Assembly (NCBI RefSeq): GCF_963576675.1
Contig: NC_088918.1
Span: forward strand, 35,559,501-35,623,500
Direction: 5' to 3'
Source of the DNA: Euphorbia lathyris
Lineage: Eukaryota > Streptophyta > Magnoliopsida > Malpighiales > Euphorbiaceae
Length of the DNA: 64,000 nucleotides
Shown here: positions 11,914-21,200 of the stretch, one piece after another
Layout: each line of letters begins with the position of its first letter
Position numbering within the stretch: position 1 is the first letter of the stretch
Notes under the pieces: model-generated
What the model saw: the letters and a program-made list of their open reading frames with translations, nothing else
Told to the model about the DNA's origin: nothing
The model's database searches: none
Made by a program: the position numbers and the translations under genes

Positions 11914-11937
11914 TTGTTGTTGTTGTTGTTGTTGTTG
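11914..11937 (+). repeat. (TTG)n tail of the RTE LINE
   Basis: Eight consecutive TTG units (with minor edge ambiguity) close the RTE element. They run directly into the right target duplication. A microsatellite tail is typical of RTE-clade elements. Confidence 0.85.
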
Positions 11938-12118
11938 CTAAGTTGCCCAGATTATTATGTGGCTTTTGTTCCTAGATTAGCGAATGAGGTGACCCATGAA
12001 ATGGCTCATCATGTCCGTTATAATGTTAATTTGTTCAATGATTGAGTTGTTCCTTTATTTTTAATCAATGCGCTATGTAAAGACAATAGTTATGGATTTT
12101 TTTTAAATGTTCAAATAC

Positions 12119-12660
12119 TGACATAAATAATTAAATTTGCTAGTCTCCTAGTATTATAAATTTGTTAATATGCTTTAGCAAATAGCAACCAATACTCCCT
12201 CCCGTTGAATCTTCAGTCTTTCGATGGGTTTAGCCTAGTTATTAGCCCTGTTTGGTAAAAAGCTTTTTGGAGTAAAATTAGAGGTTTGAGTCACTTTAGA
12301 TGTTTTGACTAGGTAAACCTCTAATAGTGGTGTTTGGTGAAGAGATGTTTGGAATAGCTTATTGGGTAAAAAAAAACTAATTTTGAAAAAACTTATTCTA
12401 TGAGCTTTTTTAATTAGCTTATTGCTCCATCTCTTTTGAATGACATTTTTACCACTAATTACTATCCTTTAACCCCCAAATAAATGTTTTACCATGTTTT
12501 TATTTATCATTTACACAAACAGTTATTAACAATCATCTAAGTTTTACCAAACAAGTTTACACAATTAACTAGTCAAATCAGCTACCTGAAAAGGTAATCA
12601 GCTAACAGCTATTTGCCAAACAGTATCATTATGGCATCATTGATAAAAAAAAAAAATCTA
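12119..12660 (+). pseudogene. Broken duplicate of the receptor-kinase 5' end
   Basis: 12119-12240 aligns with 14450-14580. Shared parts are CTCCTAGTATTATAAATTTGTTAAT, TGCTTT(T)AGCAAATA, CAACxAATACTC and then the start region. The ATG at 12224 corresponds to the real start at 14553 (MGLA then stop, against MAGLALAMA). The MITE at 12245-12628 interrupts at TTA. After it the text ATGGCATCATTGATAAAA matches ATGGCATCCTTGCTGAAAA of the intact gene (14573 on). Beyond about 12650 homology is lost. With 2880-3037 this is a decayed tandem copy of the gene's promoter and first codons. Confidence 0.65.
12245..12628. mobile_element. Tourist/Harbinger-like MITE (about 384 bp)
   Basis: The ends read GCCCTGTTTGG and CCAAACAGTATCA, which are imperfect inverted repeats. 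They are bracketed by TTA at 12242-12244 (repeated at 12239-12241) and 12629-12631. The paralogous receptor-kinase sequence shows that the uninterrupted site read approximately CTAGTTATGGCATC, which supports a TTA duplication as in PIF/Harbinger elements. The interior is AT-rich with AAGCTAATTA / CAGCTAACAGC motifs and no coding capacity. A hAT assignment is the alternative. Confidence 0.65.
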
Positions 12661-13085
12661 TTTATTGTTATTTTGTTAAGTTTATTTTGATTTATTAAGT
12701 TTATTTGAATTTGTAATTGTTATTCAATTTATTTTAGATTTTTCATTTTATTGTTTTATTTTTTAAACAAGAATATAGTTATAGTTTTAATAGGTAGTTG
12801 TGGGTACCATTAAATTTATGTGGATTACTAAACCCAGCCATGAATTCCCACCCCTAGCCCCATGAAAAGACCAAACTACCCTTTACCCAAAATTTGAAAA
12901 AACACAAAACCTCTCAAATACCCTACACACTCTTTGATCAAATCCGGACTAATTTGTGAACCAAAACATGGAGTGTAACAACAACCGTAAAGGGAAAGCG
13001 AAAATAATAAGATTTACCGTTTTTGTTTTTTGATTTAAGCTTAAAAATTGAATCTGTGGGTGATTTTTTAAAAACGCTAGAATCG

Positions 13086-13280
13086 CAGTCGGGCGTATGA
13101 ACATCACGCCCGACCTACGGTTCCGGCGTATGAATATCACGCCCGACCTGTGGTTCGGACGTGAGGCTATCACGCCCTACCTATGGTTCGGACGTGATGT
13201 TCATACGCCCGCACCATAGGTCGGGCGTGATGTTCATACGCCCGACCTATGGTTCGGGCGTGATGTTCATACGCCCGAGG
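13086..13280. repeat. GC-rich interspersed palindromic repeat module
   Basis: Units of about 35-40 bp are built from CGGGCGTATGAACATCACGCCCG and ACCTATGGTT variants. They occur several times in one orientation and then inverted, so the two halves (about 13090-13185 and 13190-13280) can pair. CpG-rich text in AT-rich surroundings is striking. It has no coding sense. Confidence 0.75.
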
Positions 13281-13530
13281 GGTTTTAATTAATTTAATTA
13301 ATTTTTTGTAATTTTTAGTTTGTTTAATTTAGTTTAACTAAATTTTTATGTTGTAAATTTTAGTTGTTGTAAATTTTATTTTGTTTAATTTAGTTTAACT
13401 AAATCTTTATTTTGTTAATTTTAGTTAAATTTTTATTTTGTTAATTCAGGTATTTACGGGTTTAATTCAACAGCGGACTAATTTTTTTTACGTAACAGGT
13501 ATTTACGGATTTAATTCAATAGCGGACTAG

Positions 13531-13737
13531 CTATTTTTTTTGCTCTCCCGACATACAGGCGTGTGCCTATCACGCCTCACCTTGTGGTCGAGCGTAATAG
13601 CCCCACGTCTCACCGTGTGGTCGGGCGTGTAGCGATCACGCCCGACCACACGGTGAGGCGTGGGGCTATCACGCCCGACCACAAGGTGAGGCGTGATAGG
13701 CACACGCCCGCGTGTCGGGAGAGCAAAAAAAATAGCT
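13531..13737. repeat. Near-perfect ~200-bp hairpin
   Basis: Arms of about 100 bp (13531-13630 and 13638-13737) are reverse complements with few mismatches, centred near 13634. Outer parts are AGCTATTTTTTTTGCTCTCCCGACA and its complement TGTCGGGAGAGCAAAAAAAATAGCT (described here as two arms). The inner part is the CGTGTGGTCGGGCGTG / CACGCCCGACCACACG pair. Transcription from either side would give a long dsRNA stem. Confidence 0.85.
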
Positions 13738-13840
13738 TTTTCCTCCCCAAAACCCATGAAAGGGTATTTTCGTCCTTTCATGGGGCTAGGGGTGGGAATT
13801 TGGGGCTGGGTTTAACAACACCCTTGTTTTATTGTTTTAT

Positions 13841-14344
13841 GAGAAATGCAGATATAATCTTTCTAAACTAAAAACTAAATTTGTCATAGATTTATCATAT
13901 ATAAAAGTTAATCACAAACAAAAACGAAAAAAAAAACTGTAAAAGCATCTAACATAGTTACAAATAACCAACAACAAATGTACAAAACTGCTTTAGTAAT
14001 ATCATTTAAAGCGTATAGATTTCACTCTAACGAAAAATTTGAACTAACTAATTTGATAATTATTTAATCTATTGCTACATTGAATATTCTAAATAAGTTT
14101 ATTGGTAAACAATTTCATCCATTTTTATAAGTTCTTTGTAAATTTAGACCTTATTCTGAAATATAGGACGGAAAGTGTGTTGCATTTTTCCTTAATGGGC
14201 ATGAAAATGAGAGTGATAAATTTTGCAGATGTACCCTATACAATCATTGTTGTTCTTAATTACAATATATTAATTCCCTATCACATCTACCATTAATTGA
14301 TATTGCAATTGTCAGGTCAACTGTATTTCCAACTACTTACTAAT
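13841..14344 (+). other. Upstream region of the receptor-kinase gene
   Basis: AT-rich DNA without genes. Its right part (from about 14270) has a paralogous copy at 2870-3037. I see no further element boundaries. Confidence 0.45.
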
Positions 14345-14354
14345 AACATAAAAG

Positions 14355-14386
14355 CTCTTTATCGAAAAAAAAAAAAAAAAAAAAAA
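14355..14386 (+). mobile_element. Extremely 5'-truncated LINE insertion (CTCTTTATCG plus poly-A)
   Basis: Ten bases, CTCTTTATCG, followed by a run of about 23 A lie between two copies of AACATAAAAG (14345-14354 and 14387-14396). The ten bases resemble the CATCTTTATC that precedes the poly-A of the retroposon at 510-1254. The duplicated promoter copy at about 2940 has a single ATAAAAG and no A-run, which gives the empty site. Confidence 0.7.
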
Positions 14387-14488
14387 AACATAAAAGTTTA
14401 ATCTAATCCTGAATGCAACTTAAATCAAGTTTATTTTACAATTTAAAACAGCTGGTTTGATTTTATATGATTGAATTGGCAGACTCCT

Positions 14489-14501
14489 AGTATTATAAAT
14501 T
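14489..14501 (+). promoter_or_regulatory. Candidate TATA box of the receptor-kinase gene
   Basis: AGTATTATAAATT lies about 60 bases before the ATG at 14553. It is preserved in the duplicated, non-coding copy at about 12150-12163. Distance suggests a short 5' leader. No transcript evidence is available. Confidence 0.4.
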
Positions 14502-14552
14502 TGTTAATCTGCTTTTAGCAAATATCAACAAATACTCTCAGTCCCTCACTGA

Positions 14553-17500
14553 ATGGCAGGCTTAGCTCTAGCTATGGCATCCTTGCTGAAAATACATTTC
14601 CTAATAGCTTGTGTTATTCTCTTCCACCTCCATCATGTGTTGTCCTTTCCAACTTCAACCACTTCAAAGGAAGCTGTTGCACTCTTGAATTGGAAGACTA
14701 CTCTTCAAAACCAAACTCAGTCTGTTCTTTCTTCATGGACAGCGAAAAGAGATACTTGTGTTTGGTATGGAATCTCTTGCAATAATCATGGAAGTATTGT
14801 CCATTTAAATCTTTCATCTTCAGCTTTGATGGGTACACTCCAAGACTTCACCTTCTCATCTTTTACCAATCTTCTTACTCTTGATCTCTCCCAAAACTTA
14901 CTTTATGGAATTATCCCTTCAACAATTGCTAATCTTTCAAAACTTACATATCTTGGTTTGTCTGATAATCAATTCGTCGGAAATCTTCCACCTGAAATAG
15001 GCCTTCTGAGTTCTCTGACTGAACTTCATTTGGATACAAACAATCTCACAGGTTCTATCCCTCCATCTCTAGCAAACTTAGCAAAACTATCCCTTCTTCA
15101 CCTTTACCAAAACAACATCTCCGGTTCTATTCTACCTTCTTTTCGGAACTTGACAAGCTTATCACTTCTTGATCTTCAGAACAATCAACTTTCAGGTTCT
15201 ATACCTCAAGATATCGGAATGTTAACATCTCTGACTCGCCTTGCTTTGCAGAACAATTACCTCACTGGTGCAATCCCTACTTCTATAGGGAACTTGACAA
15301 ACCTATTATTCCTTTACTTGAATGAGAATCAACTTTCCGGCTCCATACCCGTGGAAATTACAAAGTTGAAGTCCCTTGATCAGATTTCCTTGTTTACCAA
15401 TAATCTCACTGGTTCAATTCCTTTCTCCATAGGAAACTTGAGCAGCCTGTCCGTTCTGTATTTCTATAAAAACAAACTTTCAGGTTCAATTCCACCAGGA
15501 GTCAGTATGTTAAGATCTCTTATAAACTTAGAAGTTTCAACTAATGATCTCACTGGCACAATACCAGCTTCTATAGGAAACTTGACAAACCTGGCTACTC
15601 TCGTCCTTTTCGAAAATAGATTATCAGGCATTATTCCTCAAGAAATAGGACTTCTAAATTCTCTTATTTCACTTACATTGTACACAAATAATCTCACAGG
15701 TCCTATACCTGCTTCCATAGTAAACTTGACAAAAGTACAAAAGCTTTTCCTTTATAAGAATAAACTTTCCGGTTCCATTCCTCAGGAAATTGGAAATCTC
15801 AGATCAGTCTTCTACCTTGACCTTTCAGATAATAACCTCACTGGCTCCATCCCTAATTCTATTGGATACTTATTAAACCTGACAATACTTAGTCTTTTTG
15901 ATAATGAGCTTTCAGGATCTATTCCTTCAAGTATTGGAAACTTGACCCGTCTTACCACACTTGCTCTATACCAAAATCAGTTATCAGGCTCTATTCCTCC
16001 AAATATTGGAGCACTTGAATCCATTAATGATATAAGGTTGTTCTTCAACAAACTCAATGGTTCCATTCCTGCAGAGATGAATAATCTTACACAATTGATA
16101 AATTTAATGTTAAGTTATAATGACCTGACTGGCCATTTACCAGAACGGGTATGTGATGCCGGACCACTTCAAACGTTAATTGTCAATGACAACCATTTCA
16201 CAGGTTTGATTCCGAGCAGCATCAGAAATTGTAGTAGTTTGTTGAGGATTAGACTCGAAAACAACCAACTGTTGGGGAACATCTCAGAAGTTTTTGGTAT
16301 ATACCCGCATCTATTCTATATGGATTTGAGTGGTAATCATTTAACCGGGGAGCTCTCACCAGAATGGGGGCAGTGCAAGAACCTGTCAAGCTTGAAAATT
16401 TCACATAATAATATCTCCGGCATGATACCATCAGAGCTTCGAAATGCGTCTGAATTGCGAATACTAGATCTGTCTTCAAATCAGCTGGCTGGAGAAATTC
16501 CTGCTGAATTAGGACAGTTGAAACTAGTGTTTCAACTTCTGCTAAATGATAACCAACTTTCAGGTAACATTCCTTTTGATATTGGAAATTTATCAAGTTT
16601 GCAGCATCTTAGCCTTGCATCAAACAACTTGAATGGCTCAATTCCTGAAGAAATTGGAGGATGTGTGAGTCTGTTGGAGTTGAATTTCAGTAACAATAAA
16701 ATTGCAAACAGTATCCCATCCGCAATCAGTGCGTTGCAATTTCTCCAAGTTGTTGATCTTAGTCACAATTTCCTTGATGGAAAAATACCGGCTCAGCTTG
16801 GATCATTTCAAAGCTTAGAAAAGTTGAATCTCTCCCGTAATCAGCTCTCTGGTCGTATCCCATCAACATTTGATGGCATGTCAAGCTTGACATCTGTTGA
16901 TATCTCCTACAACCAGCTAGAGGGCCCTATTCCTGAAAGCAAGGCCTTCACAGAGGCTGGATTTGAATCTCTGAGGAATAACAAAGATTTATGTGGAAAT
17001 GTTTCCGGTCTGAAGCCTTGCAACTCAACGATCATTGATTTAAATCAAACGAGTAACAGCAAACTTCTAGTTGTAATCATTGTAATCTCCTTAACCAGCT
17101 TGTTATTTCTCATATGTCTTGCATCAGTATTTTATACTTTTCGGCGGAAAGGTAGAGTGGCAGAAGACATACCAAGGGAAACAAGAAACGGGGATTTATT
17201 TGCAATATGGAGCTATGATGGTAAAATGGTGTATGAAGAGATTGTTAAAGCAACAGAGGAGTTTGATTCCAGATATTGCATTGGAATTGGAGGAAATGGA
17301 AGTGTCTACAAAGCTGAACTACCGACAGGTCAGATTGTTGCTGTGAAGAAACTTCATTCAGCAGCTGATGATGAAAGCATTCACTTCAAAGGCTTCACAA
17401 GTGAGATTCAAGCATTAGCAGAAATTCGGCATCGGAATGTTGTGAGACTCTATGGATTTTGTTCCCATTCAAATCACTCACTTTTGGTGTATGAATTCTT

Positions 17501-18255
17501 GGAAGGTGGAAACCTGGGGAAAACATTACAAAATGAAGAAGAAGCAATGTTGTTTGATTGGAATAACAGGGTTAATAATGTTAAAGACATAGCAAATGGG
17601 TTATCCTACATGCACCATGACTGCTTACCTGCTATAATCCATCGTGACATATCAAGCAAGAACATTCTGTTGGATTCAGAATACAATGCACACATCTCAG
17701 ACTTCGGCACTGCTCGAATTCTAAAACCTGACTCTTCCAACAAGACTGCATTTGCTGGAACTTTTGGATATGCTGCTCCAGGTAGTACCATATTATTTCA
17801 AAGCATGAAAATTGTAAAGGTAATTTGTAATCTGATTCATATTTTCCTTGGCAGAGCTTGCATACACAGCAACACTGAGCGAAAAATGTGATGTTTATAG
17901 CTTTGGCATGGTAGCAATGGAGGTACTTATAGGGAGTCATCCAGGTGAATTGAGCTTATCTCTTTTCTCACCTTCAACAGCAGCATCAGCATCCACATCA
18001 ACATCAACATCAACACATCAAATGCTATTAGAGGACATATTAGACCAACGCCTTCCGCTACCTATAAATGGAGTTGCAGACGATGTTGTTCTAATTGCCA
18101 GGTTAGCGTTGGCTTGCCTGAATGTGAATCCCCAATTTAGACCTTCAATGCAACAAGTTTCCCAAAAGCTATCAAGAAGGAGAGTTGCTCTGCCTAAGCC
18201 ATTTTCCACCATCACAATTGAAGACTTGCTCGATTCCAACACCCTCAATCCTTAA
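14553..18255 (+). CDS. LRR receptor-like kinase, MIK2-like (subfamily XII type), two exons
   Basis: Exon 1 is 14553-17781 and exon 2 is 17855-18255, giving 1209 aa. There is a signal peptide (about 1-31) and an LRR N-cap with Cys69 and Cys76. About 30 LRRs of 24 residues follow (81 to about 800; consensus L-x-L-x-x-N-x-L-S/T-G-x-I-P). A Cys-rich C-cap comes next, then a membrane helix at about 838-860. The kinase domain (about 920-1190) has the glycine loop GIGGNGSV, Lys932 in VAVKKL, Glu951, HRD at 1030-1032, DFG from Asp1050 and APE rebuilt across the intron. It is an RD kinase with no missing catalytic residue. A Ser/Thr-rich low-complexity patch (STSTSTST) lies in the C-lobe. The order matches the MIK2 family, which perceives extracellular peptides at the plasma membrane. 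The ligand cannot be told from sequence. Confidence 0.93.
17782..17854 (+). other. Intron of the receptor-kinase gene (73 bp)
   Basis: The donor CCAG|GTAGTA and the acceptor CCTTGGCAG|AG split the Glu codon of the kinase APE motif (phase 1). Removing it joins GYAAP to [18 protein letters not shown], restoring the kinase text. Without splicing the frame runs into a stop at 17889-17891. The location, late in the kinase domain, matches the single intron I know from related LRR kinases. Confidence 0.9.
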
Positions 18256-18682
18256 TTAAGTTGTAACTTTATCTACTCAAGTAATAACTGAACTCGATTG
18301 CAATCCAAATGAAAGAAAAGTCAAGTGCACTAATTTAGTCCTTTCGTTTTTTGTTTTTTTGTTTTAATTTCCCAAGCATGGATGTGATCCTTCGTGACAA
18401 AAATGAAAACCTACTTGTCGAACACATAATGAGGGATTGCTAAATGGATGATTAATTTAGGGTTTTCCAAAAATGAAAAGAATATGAAATCAATAGAATA
18501 CATAACCAACTACGCAGCAAATAACCACTGAAAATGGAAAAGGAGAATAATGTAAATGAAAGAATCCAGAGACCTAGTTAATCGAGTATTTGTATGATTT
18601 ATGATTTTACGTACCTGAAGCAAGAAAAAAAGCTGATGAGAAAATGGAAGATAATTCTCATATCATATCATAGTCCAGCAAT
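18256..18682. other. Receptor-kinase 3' flank
   Basis: Probable 3' UTR and downstream DNA. No coding frame or element ends are visible. No single polyadenylation signal can be chosen with confidence. Confidence 0.45.
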
Positions 18683-19005
18683 TCATGTCGAACTAATCCT
18701 TCCAAAATGGTCTTTTGAGCCAGCAGACTCACATTTTTTTTCAGCGATTTTAATAGCGTCATCTCTGACTAAAGCATCCCAGTAATGAGAGATTGCTGGA
18801 CTGGAGAAAAGAAAAATTAAAGAGAAAAAAGAAATATAATTAGTTCTTCATATTGGAATACACAAGATGGCAAATAAAAGAGAGAATGAAACGAAAATTG
18901 GCGATGAAGAATGATACAATACCTACCACCATGGTTTTGTGGGATGAAGAAGACCAAAAATCATGATGATCGGGAAAGACATCACGAAGCTCCGGCATAT
19001 CACTT
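18683..19005 (-). pseudogene. Possible two-exon remnant of an unrecognised gene
   Basis: On the minus strand, 18800-18683 reads as a plausible terminal exon. A pyrimidine tract and CTCCAG acceptor are followed by PAISHYWDALVRDDAIKIAEKK... and a TGA. Upstream, 19005-18923 gives DMPELRDVFPDHHDFW... ending near a GTAGGTATTG donor, and is preceded by a CCTTAG-type acceptor. Both have protein-like composition. The exon phases do not join cleanly with the donors I tried, so either a splice site is misplaced or the gene is decayed. I do not recognise the family. Any 5' part would lie beyond the foldback element. Confidence 0.25.
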
Positions 19006-19028
19006 ATTGCTAAGGATAAAAACCAAAT

Positions 19029-19916
19029 GGGACAAGGTACAAAATAGTGTTATTGGGCTGAACATTCAAAATAGCATTAATATACACATAATATTAATTT
19101 AGTCTTAACGTTTACAATATAGTATCAATATAGCCTCACGTACAAAACAGCACTAATATATATTTAACGTTTACAAAATAATACGAATTTAAGCTTAACG
19201 TTTACAAAATATATCCAATTTAAACTAAACGTCACTATTAAATTAACCATATTATATTTTTTTCCTATTAAATTTATATGTTATCTTTTTATCTAGTTCT
19301 ATTTTCTTATTTATTATAATACAATTAATTAGTTTTTTTTGTTCGTTAAAACCTTATATTTGTTTTTCATCAACCATTCTATGACTCCTAAATTACATGG
19401 TTCATGTAATATATGCAAACTAAAAGTACTTGAATATCCACAATATTTTAAACACTAGTTAAAATAATATTGATACATGTCGGTGTTCGAAATATATTAC
19501 ATGAGCAGTGAAATTTAGTAGTCATGGAATCATTTATGAAAAAAAAAATATAAGGTTTTAATAGGTAATAATACTAATTAATCGTGTTATAATAAATAAG
19601 AATATAGAACTAAATAATAAGATAACATATAAAGTTAATAGGAAAAGAATATAATATGATTAATTTAATTATGACGTTTAGCTTAAATTGTATATATTTT
19701 GTAAAACGTTAAGCTTAAATTCTTATTATTTTATAAACGTTAAGCCTATATTGGTGCTATTTTGTACGTGAGGCCTAAATTGATGCTATATTGTAAACGT
19801 TAAACCTAAATTGATATCATGTTGTAAACGTTAAACCTATATTGGTGTTATTTTGAACGTTGAGCCTAATTTGGTACTTCCCCAAAAACCTTAGATCTAT
19901 TTTAGTACCTTATCCC
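19029..19916. mobile_element. Foldback element with ~430-bp arms (888 bp)
   Basis: A perfect 9-bp duplication, AAACCAAAT, lies at 19020-19028 and 19917-19925. Nearly the whole interval is one inverted repeat, with arms at about 19029-19460 and 19475-19916. The outer portions consist of repeated 35-40-bp units of the type AACGTTAAGCCTAAATTGGTGCTATTTTGTA. The inner portions pair ATTATATTTTTTTCCTATTAA with its complement, then AACCTTATATTTGTTTTTCAT with its complement. There is no coding capacity. A 9-bp duplication points to Mutator-type transposase. Confidence 0.88.
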
Positions 19917-19925
19917 AAACCAAAT

Positions 19926-20240
19926 TTAACAGGTATGATGAAATGGTAAAAATGTAACACCTTTGATTAATTTTAGCTATAGGTTACTAAAAATTTGGAA
20001 ATACTAGTTTTACAAAAAAAAAAAAATTCAAATTTTTAGTAATATAGGATTAAAAATCAAATAGCTTGGATATGATTTTAGATCTTCTACTAGACCATTA
20101 AAATAATACATGTAACCAATTAAAAGACATATTTAAGATCTTATTGGTAAATAATTTGTTTTAAGAATAAAAATATACAAATGGTGCCAATTAACGCTAG
20201 TTCACATCGATTTTTACTCATTTGGCTAATTATTATTATA
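19926..20240. other. AT-rich intergenic DNA
   Basis: No feature that I can support lies between the foldback element and the gypsy LTR. Confidence 0.45.
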
Positions 20241-20500
20241 TGATTAGGGATATGGGCTAACTCAAGTCCAACGAACCTGACACCTTGGGCTGATGATCCA
20301 TAGACCTAATATACCATATACTTTCTATATAAAAAGAAGAACATCACCATCAATGAAGAGGTCGGATATTCTCTCTTACTATTAAATACTTCCTCTTGCT
20401 TCTCTCTCTATATTTAATAACCTGAGCATCGGAGTATTCCCAGTGATTGTTCCCCGCACAGAGAAAGAAACTGAGTCTGAGGATCTGCTGCTACCCCACA
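20241..20500 (+). mobile_element. Ty3/gypsy element F: LTR (short or partial)
   Basis: TGATTAGGGATATGGGCTAACTC opens an LTR-like stretch with a TATA-like CTATATAAAAAG and a CT-rich leader, and it ends near CTACCCCACA. It is followed at about 20512 by TGGTGCGGTGAGCGTGG. I read this as a decayed version of the TGGCGCCGTCTGTGGG primer-binding region common in plant gypsy elements. Boundaries are approximate. Confidence 0.45.
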
Positions 20501-20570
20501 TGTACATTATTTGGTGCGGTGAGCGTGGAGATAAATCGAATTCTGGATAGATCTCAACCAGCGATAGGAA

Positions 20571-21200
20571 ATGGGGGATCCACTCGCGATGAGTCCGGTG
20601 AAAGAAATACTCGTGGCGCCTGTCGGGCCCTCATGTCTCGGGCAGGACTGTCCACACCCAAACCCAATGGTGGCACCGCTAAACTTAGCCCCTTTACTAG
20701 TGGAGATCGAGCTTAAAGATGAGGAGGCCAGCACCACAACCTAACTGGTCAACGCCATATGTAGTTTCCAAGCTACCCAAGCAGTGCAAACTGCGGGTTA
20801 GATGAAGATCATCGAACAACAGAACTGCCTCTAGGAGGAAAACCCGAGGATCTGTCAATTCCTAAAAAACAAAGCCGACATGGCAAAACAACATTGTCAC
20901 CCAAGCACCGTTGGCGGAAGAGAATCCCTCATGCCGCCCCCACAGAGCGTTGTAGGCCCAACTGAGTCGTTGGCACCCCCAAGTGGACCGCAACCTCAGG
21001 CCATGACACCTCACGAAGTTAAAGACCTCTTGAAATCTAAGATTCAGCTCTTCCTCAATAAGCGGGCTCTCGGTGAAATGATGGGAAGGAACATCACTTC
21101 CAGTAAAATGCCTCTTGTTCACTGAATCATCGAAACTCATTTTCCCAAGGATTGGAAGGCCCCTCGCTTAGCCTACCACTCAGGAACTGAGGACCCTAAT
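20571..21200 (+). pseudogene. Element F gag remnant (Ty3/gypsy), cut by SIRE A
   Basis: A single frame from ATG 20571 runs to the insertion point through several stops (for example at about 20742 and 21123-21125). Near its end it reads FPKDWKAPRLAYHSGTEDP, the start of the retrotransposon gag core domain (P-K-x-x-K-x-P ... Y-x-G-x-x-D-P). The rest of the element is displaced by SIRE A at 21201 and is not seen again in the window. It is the oldest layer of the stack. Confidence 0.6.

Larger units (their letters stand above)
8703..11933 (+). mobile_element. RTE-type LINE, near complete (3231 bp)
   Basis: A perfect 14-bp target duplication, GTTGCTAAGTTGCC, lies at 8689-8702 and 11934-11947. The 5' end reads AGCCGGTCCCAAGCCCGG, a sequence I know as the start of widespread plant RTE elements. 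The 3' end carries CCGACCCCGAATCATTTCGG and a (TTG)n tail rather than poly-A, as RTE elements do. It encodes an apurinic-type endonuclease and a reverse transcriptase in two frames that meet at 10352-10355. It sits inside the RNase H region of the older L1 LINE, so it is the later of the two insertions. Confidence 0.92.
3880..12045 (+). pseudogene. L1 ORF2 remnant: endonuclease, RT, zinc-binding region, RNase H
   Basis: Fragments in family order are as follows. Endonuclease: RGHNGGLAVLWR at about 3970-4005, then REFWDFLNKL, CIGDLNCIL and SAFTWDHGKGWEHWIRENLDR up to 5900. Linker: YWKQRAKAFWLKGGDRNSKFFH (near 6185-6250), given here as separate short words. RT: DTVITLIPNFENP and SESQSIFVPGKSLIDS at 6625-6825. 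Thumb and later part: LSAVGKDVLLKYVAQALPMFY and SSFWWGS (7130-7270). Zinc-binding region: GFRSLHDFDLALLGKQGWKF (7344 on) and WHLFSHCVF (8040). RNase H: 8426-8702 and, beyond the RTE insertion, 11948-12045 ending in TGA. Many stops and frameshifts are present. The RT segment that should carry the catalytic (F/Y)ADD box is missing between about 6940 and 7020. Confidence 0.75.
3049..12107 (+). mobile_element. Degenerate L1-type LINE, interrupted twice
   Basis: The block is flanked by the 11-bp repeat TGTTCAAATAC at 3038-3048 and 12108-12118. Inside, in order, are an ORF1 remnant (from 3099), endonuclease, reverse transcriptase, a zinc-binding region and RNase H, all on the plus strand and all broken. 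A solo LTR (4047-~5472) interrupts the endonuclease. An RTE LINE (8703-11933) interrupts RNase H. With these removed the L1 is about 4.4 kb, shorter than typical plant L1s (about 6 kb). It is probably 5' truncated and has an internal deletion near 6940-7020. A clear poly-A tail is no longer visible. Confidence 0.8.
12830..13813. mobile_element. Long-TIR (Mutator-like?) element with palindromic GC modules
   Basis: Inverted repeats of about 54 bp, mostly matching, lie at 12830-12883 and 13760-13813 (AAACCCAGCC ... CCCACCCCTAGCCCCATGAAA against its complement). The interior holds two GC-rich palindromic modules, 13086-13280 and 13531-13737. A direct duplication (GTATTTACGG-TTTAATTCAA-AGCGGACTA) precedes the second module. 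There is no transposase. The outermost bases are uncertain: the right TIR continues TAACAACACCC while the left has diverged. TTTTATTGTTTTAT occurs at 12746-12759 and 13827-13840 and may be part of an old duplication. The Mutator label rests on TIR length only. Confidence 0.6.

Noticed and set aside
13086..13280. Regular repeats that might suggest a CRISPR-like array.
   Set aside because: Units are palindromic, irregularly spaced and inverted halfway, inside a TIR element of a plant genome. There are no unique spacers.
13527..13871. Open frames of 80-100 codons on both strands across the palindromic module.
   Set aside because: They are mirror images produced by GC-rich inverted repeats and have no independent support.
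16249..16596. A 115-codon open frame antisense to the receptor kinase.
   Set aside because: It is a shadow of the repetitive LRR coding sequence, with no start context or homology.
17848..18255. A separate small gene starting at 17848 after the receptor kinase.
   Set aside because: The sequence continues kinase subdomains after APE and joins exon 1 through a standard GT-AG intron. It is exon 2.
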